From: Nitrospina sp.
GTDB lineage: Bacteria; Nitrospinota; Nitrospinia; Nitrospinales; VA-1
Length of the DNA: 14,702 nt
Assembly (NCBI GenBank): GCA_018665625.1
Contig: JABJCF010000573.1
Span: 1 to 14,702 of the forward strand
Direction: 5' to 3'
Shown: positions 8,425 through 13,642 of the stretch, one piece after another
How the letters are laid out: each line of letters opens with the position of its first letter
Numbering within the stretch: the stretch's first letter is position 1
Translations under genes and position numbers: made by a program
Notes under the pieces: generated by a model
Told to the model about the DNA's origin: nothing
What the model saw: only the letters and a program-made list of their open reading frames with translations
The model's database searches: none

Positions 8425-8723
8425 CTACTGTCCGTTTGGAAATTGCGATAATTATGGCTGTGTAAAATATCAAAGTCCTTCAAGTGCGGAAGCATTCCTG
8501 CGCTGACCAGATACCGCATTATTTTAACTTGCGATCTGAATCGATTTACAAAGACCTTGCCAATCTTTTCCTTTTTGGGGAGCTCTGGGGAAACATCGGA
8601 GTAGGTGGTGTAAACCGGGGATGAAATTCCCTTGCCCTCAAGGCGGTCTGAGATTTGAAACGCCTGATTTACGGGGCCGCAGATGTAAGGCAAGAACGTT
8701 TCTATAGTTCGTAATACCTTCAA
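8385..8723 (-). pseudogene. N-terminal part of the frameshifted GT4 glycosyltransferase
   Basis: This 112-residue frame starts KVLRTIETFLPYICGPVNQA, a classic GT4 N-terminus with the Gly-Pro donor loop, and includes DFDILHSHNYRNF. It then runs off into LLSLKTNPSF and TAA at 8385. The chosen start is TTG at 8721-8723. A GGAG lies 5 nt upstream (8729-8732), and the TTGA overlaps the TGA stop of the DUF2304 gene, giving translational coupling. The same frame extends upstream to an ATG at 8876, but that stretch lies inside the DUF2304 gene and encodes nothing GT-like. The right downstream sequence (ALIKNKPFVLNTHG) lies in the -1 frame after the T tract. See the companion C-terminal entry. Confidence 0.75.
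8416..8424 (-). other. Nine-base homopolymer (poly-T on the coding strand), frameshift or slippage site
   Basis: The plus strand has nine A in a row, read as nine T by the GT4 gene. Ten T, or a single -1 slip on the T TTT TTT tract, restores one continuous GT4 frame. Runs of nine or more A/T are known to cause RNA polymerase slippage in bacteria. The site lies mid-gene between the two frames, which overlap from 8385 to 8424. Confidence 0.8.
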
Positions 8724-9118
8724 AGTTGCTCCAGATTTGAAGAGTCTGATTGCCAGGTCGGATGTTTGATCTGCCTTTCTAAAGTTTTCTTTTCTAAATC
8801 GAGGATGCCAATGCTCTGAGTCAATTTTCGAACTTGGTTGGTCAAAGCAGAAATTCGGATGGAAAAGTGAAGGCAAATGACCATGAGGAATAGCAAGCCA
8901 AAAAAGAATAAAGTAGAGGTGAATAAAGTGGCCCCGACTAGCTCAGAAACCCATTTCAGTAATCCCTCAGAAACTGATAAAGCTAGCATGGATGTTCCTG
9001 TGACGAGCCAGCCCATCGAATACTCTTCGCTTAGATGCTTTCTTCTTACCAGTTCAAAAACGTACGCAACAAGAAAAATACAGATTAGAATGGATATAAT
9101 TTGAATTTTAGGTGGCAT
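8720..9118 (-). CDS. DUF2304-family small membrane protein
   Basis: A 132-residue protein. A first hydrophobic helix (IQIISILICIFLVAYVFELV, about 5-24) is followed by RRKHLSEEYSMGWLVTG, the polar Arg-rich, Glu-Tyr and Trp pattern typical of DUF2304. A weaker helix (35-50), a strong one (FTSTLFFFGLLFLMVICLHF, about 66-86) and a C-terminal region with heptad-like hydrophobics (about 88-118, probable coiled coil) come next. The family is often encoded beside GT2 transferases, as here: the GT2 stop is 4 nt upstream, and the GT4 start overlaps this gene's TGA. The molecular role is not established; an accessory or membrane-anchor function for the GT2 is the obvious inference. Confidence 0.8.
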   Translation of the reverse strand: MPPKIQIISILICIFLVAYVFELVRRKHLSEEYSMGWLVTGTSMLALSVSEGLLKWVSELVGATLFTSTLFFFGLLFLMVICLHFSIRISALTNQVRKLTQSIGILDLEKKTLERQIKHPTWQSDSSNLEQL

Positions 9119-9122
9119 GATT

Positions 9123-9935
9123 TTACCTTTTGGATACGTTTCTTAGAACGGTAACAAAAATTGATAGAAACATTTTAAAGACGTAATAAATAGTTTTGTG
9201 ACCATGGTGCATAGACACTTTATCAGGGCTGGCATGCATGGTAACGGGAATCTCTTTGACCTTCAAGCCATAACGATGCATCAGAATAATAAAATCTGCA
9301 TCAGGGTAGTCAGGGGGATAGTGGTCGCTTGCCGCAAAATGTATGGCCTTCCCTTTAAGAGCTTGGAAGCCTGAGGTTGGGTCGGTTACTTTTTGGCCGC
9401 AAAATAAGGAGGCGATCTTTCCAAAAATATAAATTCCTGCATATCTGGCAAAAGATGTTTTGTAAGAGTTGCTATTCAAATATCGGGAGCCGATAACTAC
9501 ATCAACGTTATCTTTTTGCACTTCCTTGATGAGTTCCAGTACATTTTTAGGGTCGTGTTGACCATCTGAATCCATTTGGATAACAATGGAGAAATTTTTT
9601 CTTGCAGCAAATATAAACCCGGTTTGCAATGCAACACCATAACCTGAATTATAAGGAAGAGAGATAACGTTGGCGCCATGACTGCGGGCGACACTTTCTG
9701 TGCTATCCGCAGAGCCATCATTAATAACAAGAATTGGAATTCCCGGTGCTTTTTGTTGAATCGCTTCCAATACAGCACCAATATTGTTTTCTTCGTTGTA
9801 AGCGGGAATGATTATTAAGGTTTTGGGATGGCCTTTCAAGGGACCCTTGGCGAAAGTGGTTTCCAATTCATCATTTTCCAGGATCACGGCCTGTTGCAAT
9901 GATGATTGCGTTACCTGATAACTGAGGGTTTTCAT
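9123..9935 (-). CDS. GT2-family glycosyltransferase (polyprenyl-phosphate sugar synthase-like)
   Basis: A 270-residue protein with a 38-residue N-terminal extension of no recognised type before the GT-A core. The core begins at TLIIIPAYNEENNIGAVLEA. Key motifs are INDGSADST (about 71-79), the metal-binding DSDGQ (122-126), GSRYL and DPTSGFQALKG. The C-terminus has an amphipathic, membrane-prone stretch (KTIYYVFKMFLSIFVTVLR) rather than two clear helices. The following DUF2304 gene, 4 nt away, may supply the membrane portion. It is first gene of the 9935-to-6898 run. It likely forms a lipid-linked sugar for the GT4 that follows; the sugar is unknown. Confidence 0.88.
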   Translation of the reverse strand: MKTLSYQVTQSSLQQAVILENDELETTFAKGPLKGHPKTLIIIPAYNEENNIGAVLEAIQQKAPGIPILVINDGSADSTESVARSHGANVISLPYNSGYGVALQTGFIFAARKNFSIVIQMDSDGQHDPKNVLELIKEVQKDNVDVVIGSRYLNSNSYKTSFARYAGIYIFGKIASLFCGQKVTDPTSGFQALKGKAIHFAASDHYPPDYPDADFIILMHRYGLKVKEIPVTMHASPDKVSMHHGHKTIYYVFKMFLSIFVTVLRNVSKR

Positions 9936-10208
9936 TCAAACAGGATCTTTCAAATCTATATCATGAAAAATCATTTCAAAGCTGCCCGGAAACCCAGAAA
10001 TTAAAAGGGAAACACTTACAGGCGCGAGCCTTTAAAATCTTAGCACTACAGGTAATAAAACGGTTTATATTTGAATAAACTTGACCCTTAATCGGATTCT
10101 ATTTTATATGAAATATAAGCCTTTGTAAACAATAGGGTTATGGCTATGGAGGGGGGGTGCTGAAAGGGGTGCCTGAAAGGGGTGACGAATAATTGAAAAA
10201 TAGAGGGC
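9936..10208. other. 273-nt intergenic region: promoter side of the GT2 run and 3' side of the CNB array
   Basis: No open frame resembles a gene here. The segment next to the GT2 start is AT-rich and should hold the minus-strand promoter of the GT2-DUF2304-GT4-methyltransferase run, though no convincing -35/-10 pair stands out. The part next to the CNB array contains a G-rich tandem repeat. No GC-rich hairpin with a T run was found after the last CNB gene. Confidence 0.5.
10154..10185 (+). repeat. Short G-rich tandem repeat (2.5 units)
   Basis: Units GGGGTGCTGAAA (10154-10165) and GGGGTGCCTGAAA (10166-10178), then a partial GGGGTGA (10179-10185), follow a preceding G run. The unit is 12-13 nt with one indel. 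It lies about 25-55 nt downstream of the last CNB gene's stop codon. Confidence 0.7.
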
Positions 10209-10574
10209 TTATAGGGTGTAAGGATTTTGCAAATTTGCCAGTCGAAAGGCTTCTCTTACGCGTGCAGTCAATACTTTCAGTAATGGCATTAAAGCTTGTG
10301 GATTAAGGTCTTCAAGTGAATTAAAGCATTCCTGAGTTAAAACTGTGACCTTGCTTTTGCTCAAGGCTTTTACCGTTGCAGAGCGGGGTTTGCCATCAAT
10401 CAATCCCATTTCTCCAAAAATATCATCCTGATCCAATACTCCGATCACCTGTTTTTCTCCCTGGTTATTCAGGCAGAAAACTTCAAAAGTTCCTGCTTCA
10501 ATAAGGTAAGCACAATCACTAGGGCTTCCAGCCTTGAACACCACATCGCCAGGATTGAAATATAAGGTTTTCAT
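10209..10574 (-). CDS. Stand-alone cyclic-nucleotide-binding domain protein (array member D)
   Basis: A 121-residue protein that is a single CNB domain. A beta-barrel starts at YFNPGDVVFKAGSPSDCAYLIEAG. The phosphate-binding cassette reads FGEMGLIDGKPRSATVKA with Glu55 and Arg64, the residues that hold the ribose 2'-OH and cyclic phosphate in CRP/PKA-type domains. A C-helix follows (LMPLLKVLTARVREAF). There is no HTH or enzymatic domain, so it is not a CRP-type regulator; its partner is unknown. The ATG overlaps the TGA of member C (ATGA at 10571-10574), with AGGAG at 10583-10587, 8 nt upstream. It most resembles member A (PSDCAYLIEAG, KQVIGVL). Confidence 0.88.
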   Translation of the reverse strand: MKTLYFNPGDVVFKAGSPSDCAYLIEAGTFEVFCLNNQGEKQVIGVLDQDDIFGEMGLIDGKPRSATVKALSKSKVTVLTQECFNSLEDLNPQALMPLLKVLTARVREAFRLANLQNPYTL

Positions 10575-10990
10575 TTTTTTATCTCCTTTTTATTTAGCAT
10601 TTTATATTCCATTGTGTTTGATAATTCTACTTGCGTTCCGTCATTTTTCAGTTGGCCTAAAGTGTCTCTCAGTCGGTTGGTTAAAGTCTTTACGAGAATG
10701 ACAAAAAACTTCGGGCTATATTTAGAAAGGAATGCGAAACGAGCATTATCTACTACTGTTAAGCTGGAGTTCTCAAGTGCGATGGCTGTGGCAGACCGGG
10801 GATACTTGTCGATCAAACCCATTTCACCAAATAGATCAGACTTTCGTAGAATTCGGACGAGAGTTCTTTTACCGTAATCGTTTTCCTTATAAATGCCCAC
10901 CTTTCCTGATCGAATGATATAGGCGTATTTACTCTGTTCCCCTTTGCGGAAAATAACTTCTTCCTTTGAAAATGTAGTAGTGGTTTCCAT
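10571..10990 (-). CDS. Stand-alone cyclic-nucleotide-binding domain protein (array member C)
   Basis: A 139-residue CNB domain protein: FSKEEVIFRKGEQSKYAYIIRSGKV in the barrel, cassette FGEMGLIDKYPRSATAIA with Glu56 and Arg65 retained, and a C-helix (ILVKTLTNRLRDTLGQL). A polar, Lys-rich C-terminal tail of about 25 residues has no known domain. The tail's last codons supply the Shine-Dalgarno of the overlapping member D. Compared with A and D, the GKVGIYKEND and RILRKSDLFGEMGLID segments are shared with member B. It lies 13 nt after member B. It probably binds cAMP, cGMP or a related cyclic nucleotide; no output domain is visible. Confidence 0.87.
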   Translation of the reverse strand: METTTTFSKEEVIFRKGEQSKYAYIIRSGKVGIYKENDYGKRTLVRILRKSDLFGEMGLIDKYPRSATAIALENSSLTVVDNARFAFLSKYSPKFFVILVKTLTNRLRDTLGQLKNDGTQVELSNTMEYKMLNKKEIKK

Positions 10991-11003
10991 AATTTTGGTT
11001 TTC

Positions 11004-11387
11004 TTAAGGCCTCACATTTAATACAGGGCCTTTGAAATTTTCCCAGAGCAAGTCTGTGGTGTTTCTTAACCGGTGAGATAGAACTTCCAATAAAGGCCTT
11101 AGCGCGAACGGGTCGTGTTTTAATAAATAATCAAACGTTTTTTTGCTGATTACTGAAACTTGGGTATCTTCCAGGGCAATAGCTGTCGCTGTTCTCACCT
11201 CATTATCTATGAGACCCATCTCACCAAAGATGTCATTTTTTCTAAGAATGGCGACTACCTTGCGCTTGCCGCGTTGGTCGGTTTCAGAAATGATTCCTAC
11301 TTTTCCTGTATCAATCATGTAGGCACTGTTTCCGTAAGTCCCTTCCCGGAAAATGAAGTCGTATTTTTTAAAATGTTTTGTTTCCAT
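11004..11387 (-). CDS. Stand-alone cyclic-nucleotide-binding domain protein (array member B)
   Basis: A 127-residue CNB domain protein: FKKYDFIFREGTYGNSAYMIDTGKVGII, cassette FGEMGLIDNEVRTATAIA with Glu56 and Arg65, and a C-helix (LRPLLEVLSHRLRNTTDLL). The cassette has Val-Arg-Thr where the other three have Pro-Arg-Ser; the phosphate-binding Arg remains, but selectivity or affinity may differ. The C-terminal tail is short (about 12 residues). A GGAG lies about 11 nt upstream of the ATG, and the previous gene's stop is 22 nt away. It is closest to member C. Its role, like the others', would be as a ligand-dependent adaptor or subunit, which is inference. Confidence 0.87.
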   Translation of the reverse strand: METKHFKKYDFIFREGTYGNSAYMIDTGKVGIISETDQRGKRKVVAILRKNDIFGEMGLIDNEVRTATAIALEDTQVSVISKKTFDYLLKHDPFALRPLLEVLSHRLRNTTDLLWENFKGPVLNVRP

Positions 11388-11409
11388 GATTCTATTGACT
11401 CCATAGGTT

Positions 11410-11811
11410 TTAATGTATCGCTAGTTTGTTGTTAGTCGTTGTACGGGTTTTCTCTTGCCTGGCTCCAAGTTTAAGGAATCCCATTGTTTCCCTTAAACGG
11501 CCGGTTAAAATTTTTAAAATGGGTAGCAGGGCTTCCGGTTTTTCCTTAACAAGATTTTCAAAATTTTTCCGTGTCATTACATAGACCACAGAATCTTCGA
11601 GAGCCCGGGCTGTTGCAGAACGAGGTTGCCCGTCAATCAAACCCATTTCTCCAAAAATTTCATTTTCTGTTAGGCAGCCAATCACCTTTTGGCCCTCCAG
11701 CGTGTCTTCGATAATTTCGACCACACCGGAATCGATGATGAATGCGCAGTCGCTAGGGGTTCCCTGGTGAAAAATGGTTCCGCCCTTTTTAAATTTTTTT
11801 CTAAAATTCAT
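11410..11811 (-). CDS. Stand-alone cyclic-nucleotide-binding domain protein (array member A, first gene)
   Basis: A CNB domain protein of 133 residues from ATG 11811. A GTG at 11820 would add three residues. The ATG is preferred because it aligns the distance to the first beta strand (GTIFHQG) with the other three members and has GGTG 6 nt upstream. The cassette FGEMGLIDGQPRSATARA keeps Glu55 and Arg64, followed by a C-helix (LLPILKILTGRLRETMGFL) and a basic/Thr-rich tail. It shares TPSDCAFIIDSG and QKVIGCL with member D. It is first in the array, so the promoter should lie in the 11812-12043 spacer. There is no HTH, so it is not a DNA-binding CRP/FNR protein. Confidence 0.87.
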   Translation of the reverse strand: MNFRKKFKKGGTIFHQGTPSDCAFIIDSGVVEIIEDTLEGQKVIGCLTENEIFGEMGLIDGQPRSATARALEDSVVYVMTRKNFENLVKEKPEALLPILKILTGRLRETMGFLKLGARQEKTRTTTNNKLAIH

Positions 11812-11847
11812 ATGCCTCACCCAAAAAAGCTTTGAAATAAGTTTACA

Positions 11848-11863
11848 CTTATTTATAAATAAG
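11848..11863. promoter_or_regulatory. 16-nt perfect palindrome upstream of CNB array (candidate operator)
   Basis: CTTATTTATAAATAAG is fully self-complementary and lies about 37-52 nt upstream of the first CNB start codon. Just before it, AATAAG-TTTACA-CTTATT forms a second, overlapping inverted repeat. The position fits an operator or a -35/-10 overlap. It does not match CRP (TGTGA-N6-TCACA) or FNR consensus, and AT-rich palindromes can arise by chance. Confidence 0.35.
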
Positions 11864-11992
11864 CAATTACTGGGCCAATTTAGGTAACTTTTTCAAACAA
11901 TTTTGTAACATTGCCTAAAATAACGTCTTACCGAATAAAATAATTGTTTTTAAGTATAAATTTTCTTAAAAAAATTATTAAAATGTACCTTA

Positions 11993-12002
11993 TGTGTACA
12001 CA
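11993..12002. promoter_or_regulatory. 10-nt palindrome TGTGTACACA
   Basis: A perfect palindrome in the spacer, 42-51 nt downstream of the LOG-family stop and about 180 nt upstream of the CNB array start. It could be a regulator half-site pair, but the distance is long and nothing else supports it. Confidence 0.2.
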
Positions 12003-12043
12003 GATGTATTATTTTTTATAAAATTTAGCAGGCGAAGGAGGGA

Positions 12044-13066
12044 TTAGCTTTGGTTGATTCTGGTTATGAGAAGATTGAGTCTGCCAAAGCTCTTTTTATC
12101 AAAAAAGAGGGAAATTCGAGGTAATTTCAAGTACTCTTTATTTTTTAATTCTTCCTTTAAAGGGTCAGTGGATTCGATTTTTCCCTTATGAAGGATATCC
12201 TGAAACTCATTGTTAAGATTGGCGAGACACTCAGCAGAAAGGGCGCTGTTGAGTCTCAAAATGGTTTTCTCCCTCACATAACGGAGGGAGTGGAACACGC
12301 GGTAAAACGATTTAATATGGCTCACGGCTTCTTCAGCATTGCGAGCCCTTTTTATTAGATGACCGTCTTCTATAGAGCAATAGCCATTTTTTATCAAAAT
12401 GGAGTCGAGAAAATGCAGCCATTTATCCCAATAATCGTCATCTTTATGGTCAAGCAAGACAATGGGTCTTGGCATGCATTTTCCGGTTTGAAAGAGGGTG
12501 ATATTTTCGAAGCCCTCATCCAATGTTCCAAATCCGCCAGGGAGAAGCACTGTAGCGTGTGATTCTTTTATAAAGACCAACTTGCGAGTGAAGAAGTATT
12601 TAAACTCCAGAAGGTTTGGAGAGTCACGAATGAAAGGATTTGCTGCCTGCTCATTAGGAAGCTTGATATTTAAGCCAAAACTTTTGCCTTCCCCGGCTCC
12701 TTCGTTGGCGGCTTCCATCACTCCTCCTCCTGCTCCAGAAATTATCAGGAATCCGTTTTCCACAAGAGCTTTAGAAAGGTCTCTCGCGAGGACGTAATTG
12801 GGGTCCGCCTTCTCTAGTCTTGCTGACCCAAACAGGGCGACCTTGCGAGTTTCTCGATAGGGTTTGAATAAATTAAAGGATGCTCTGAGCTCTTTAAGGG
12901 TTTTGTTGATAAGCTTGTAGTCCCCCAGATCTTTATGCTCATTGGCCATCAGAAAAAGGGTGGTCAGGATTTCTTCAAACAATGCTTTATCGATACAACC
13001 ATGAGAAAGCTTACTAATTAGCTCCTTAATTTCCGGATCGATTGGGTCGTTTAAGTTTGGGCTCAT
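12044..13066 (-). CDS. LOG-family (TIGR00730-type) nucleoside-5'-monophosphate phosphoribohydrolase with N- and C-terminal extensions
   Basis: A 340-residue protein. The Rossmann core runs from about residue 75 to 235: VALFGSAR (80-83), IISGAGGGVMEAANEGA (109-123), Arg161-Lys162 and the signature PGGFGTLDE (176-184), which binds the nucleotide phosphate/ribose in LOG enzymes once misnamed lysine decarboxylases. Classic LOG proteins are about 180-220 residues. Here about 74 residues precede and about 105 residues follow the core, the latter with helical basic segments. Extended LOG proteins such as E. coli PpnN (about 450 residues) are nucleotide-responsive NMP nucleosidases. By analogy it probably releases a base from AMP/IMP-type substrates; cytokinin activation is less likely in this setting. 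It lies upstream of, and on the same strand as, the CNB array, about 230 nt away. Confidence 0.85.
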   Translation of the reverse strand: MSPNLNDPIDPEIKELISKLSHGCIDKALFEEILTTLFLMANEHKDLGDYKLINKTLKELRASFNLFKPYRETRKVALFGSARLEKADPNYVLARDLSKALVENGFLIISGAGGGVMEAANEGAGEGKSFGLNIKLPNEQAANPFIRDSPNLLEFKYFFTRKLVFIKESHATVLLPGGFGTLDEGFENITLFQTGKCMPRPIVLLDHKDDDYWDKWLHFLDSILIKNGYCSIEDGHLIKRARNAEEAVSHIKSFYRVFHSLRYVREKTILRLNSALSAECLANLNNEFQDILHKGKIESTDPLKEELKNKEYLKLPRISLFFDKKSFGRLNLLITRINQS

Positions 13067-13222
13067 AATTTAGCATTCACTGGATGAACAAGTAGGGTTT
13101 CTCTGAAACTTTCATAAGACGATTTTTATTAGCAATTATTTTTATACCCTCGATTAAATTGCTACAATCATACTCAGCACTCTGTTAACCTTTCTGGATC
13201 GAAACGGAATAGGAATTCAATT
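13067..13222. promoter_or_regulatory. Divergent intergenic region between LOG gene and small membrane protein pair
   Basis: A 156-nt spacer with start codons pointing outward at both ends, so it should hold promoters for both. An AGGA at 13211-13214, 8 nt before the plus-strand ATG, serves as a Shine-Dalgarno. No strong sigma-70, sigma-54 or operator match was recognised. Confidence 0.45.
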
Positions 13223-13420
13223 ATGAATGATAAGGTATTAATCATAACCATTTTCAGCCTTTTGGGAATTGGTTTTATAGCGGTACTTTTTGTTGCGATA
13301 CCCTGGTTTACCAATTACCTGTTACCCAATTGGAGAGATACCTTGGTGGACAGTGGAATCGTAATGGTTGCCATAGTTCTTTTTGTATATGGGTTTTATA
13401 TGAACACACGAATGCATTAA
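13223..13420 (+). CDS. Small two-helix membrane protein of unknown function (pair member 1)
   Basis: 65 residues. Two hydrophobic segments (about 5-28 and 43-60) flank a short loop containing IPW (26-28), PNW (35-37) and Asp43, and the protein ends VYGFYMNTRMH. AGGA 8 nt upstream of the ATG supports translation. It aligns without gaps to the next gene, sharing about 20 of 65 residues including IPW, P35, W37, D43 and the VYGxYM ending, which argues that both are real proteins. With short termini it is likely to be an inner-membrane hairpin. I do not recognise the family; no functional motif is visible. Confidence 0.72.
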   Translation: MNDKVLIITIFSLLGIGFIAVLFVAIPWFTNYLLPNWRDTLVDSGIVMVAIVLFVYGFYMNTRMH

Positions 13421-13435
13421 GATTTTAGTATTTCT

Positions 13436-13633
13436 ATGGATGAAAAAAAACTGAGAATCGCCCTTGCGGTTCTGTTGATATTGGGCTTTCTTTCCCTGTT
13501 TATTGTAATCATTCCCTGGGCGAATTGGGGCCGCATACCAGACTGGAAAAACGTGGCCATCGATAACCTTTTAATGGGAATCATCTTTGGGGCCATTGTC
13601 TATGGAATATATATGGGTTCGAAGACCATGTAG
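13436..13633 (+). CDS. Small two-helix membrane protein of unknown function (pair member 2)
   Basis: 65 residues, the same length as its neighbour 15 nt upstream and a clear paralogue: IPW at 26-28, PDW at 35-37, Asp43, VYGIYM at 55-60. The start aligns exactly, MDEKKL versus MNDKVL. No clear Shine-Dalgarno precedes this ATG, so it is probably translated by coupling with the first gene. Its TAG is only 9 nt from the stop of the convergent cruF-like gene. Membrane insertion as a hairpin or as a hetero-oligomer with its partner is inferred. Function is unknown. Confidence 0.7.
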   Translation: MDEKKLRIALAVLLILGFLSLFIVIIPWANWGRIPDWKNVAIDNLLMGIIFGAIVYGIYMGSKTM

Positions 13634-13642
13634 TTTGATCCA

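Larger units (their letters stand above)
11821..12043. other. AT-rich spacer between LOG-family gene and CNB array
   Basis: About 220 nt, strongly AT-rich, with no gene-like frame. It should contain the promoter of the CNB array (minus strand) and the 3' end of the LOG transcript. Two perfect palindromes are present at 11848-11863 and 11993-12002. No GC-rich terminator hairpin is visible. Confidence 0.55.

Noticed and set aside
8724..8876. Longer GT4 start at the ATG at 8876
   Set aside because: The extra 51 codons lie inside the DUF2304 gene in another frame and show no GT4 likeness; the TTG at 8723 with GGAG fits the family start.
10732..10917. Plus-strand open frames opposite the CNB genes
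   Set aside because: They are frame shadows of the CNB coding sequences and have no gene-like sequence or ribosome site.
10209..11811. CNB array as CRISPR-like or domain-repeat region
   Set aside because: The repetition is at protein level in four separate genes; no short direct repeats with unique spacers exist.
10209..11811. CNB genes as CRP/FNR transcription factors
   Set aside because: All four end within 30 residues after the C-helix and have no helix-turn-helix domain.
11993..12002. TGTGTACACA as a CRP operator
   Set aside because: It lacks the TGTGA-N6-TCACA spacing and is about 180 nt from the array start; only a low-confidence palindrome entry was kept.
12044..13066. LOG protein as a lysine decarboxylase
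   Set aside because: The PGGxGTxxE signature marks the LOG phosphoribohydrolase family; the decarboxylase label is a historic misannotation.
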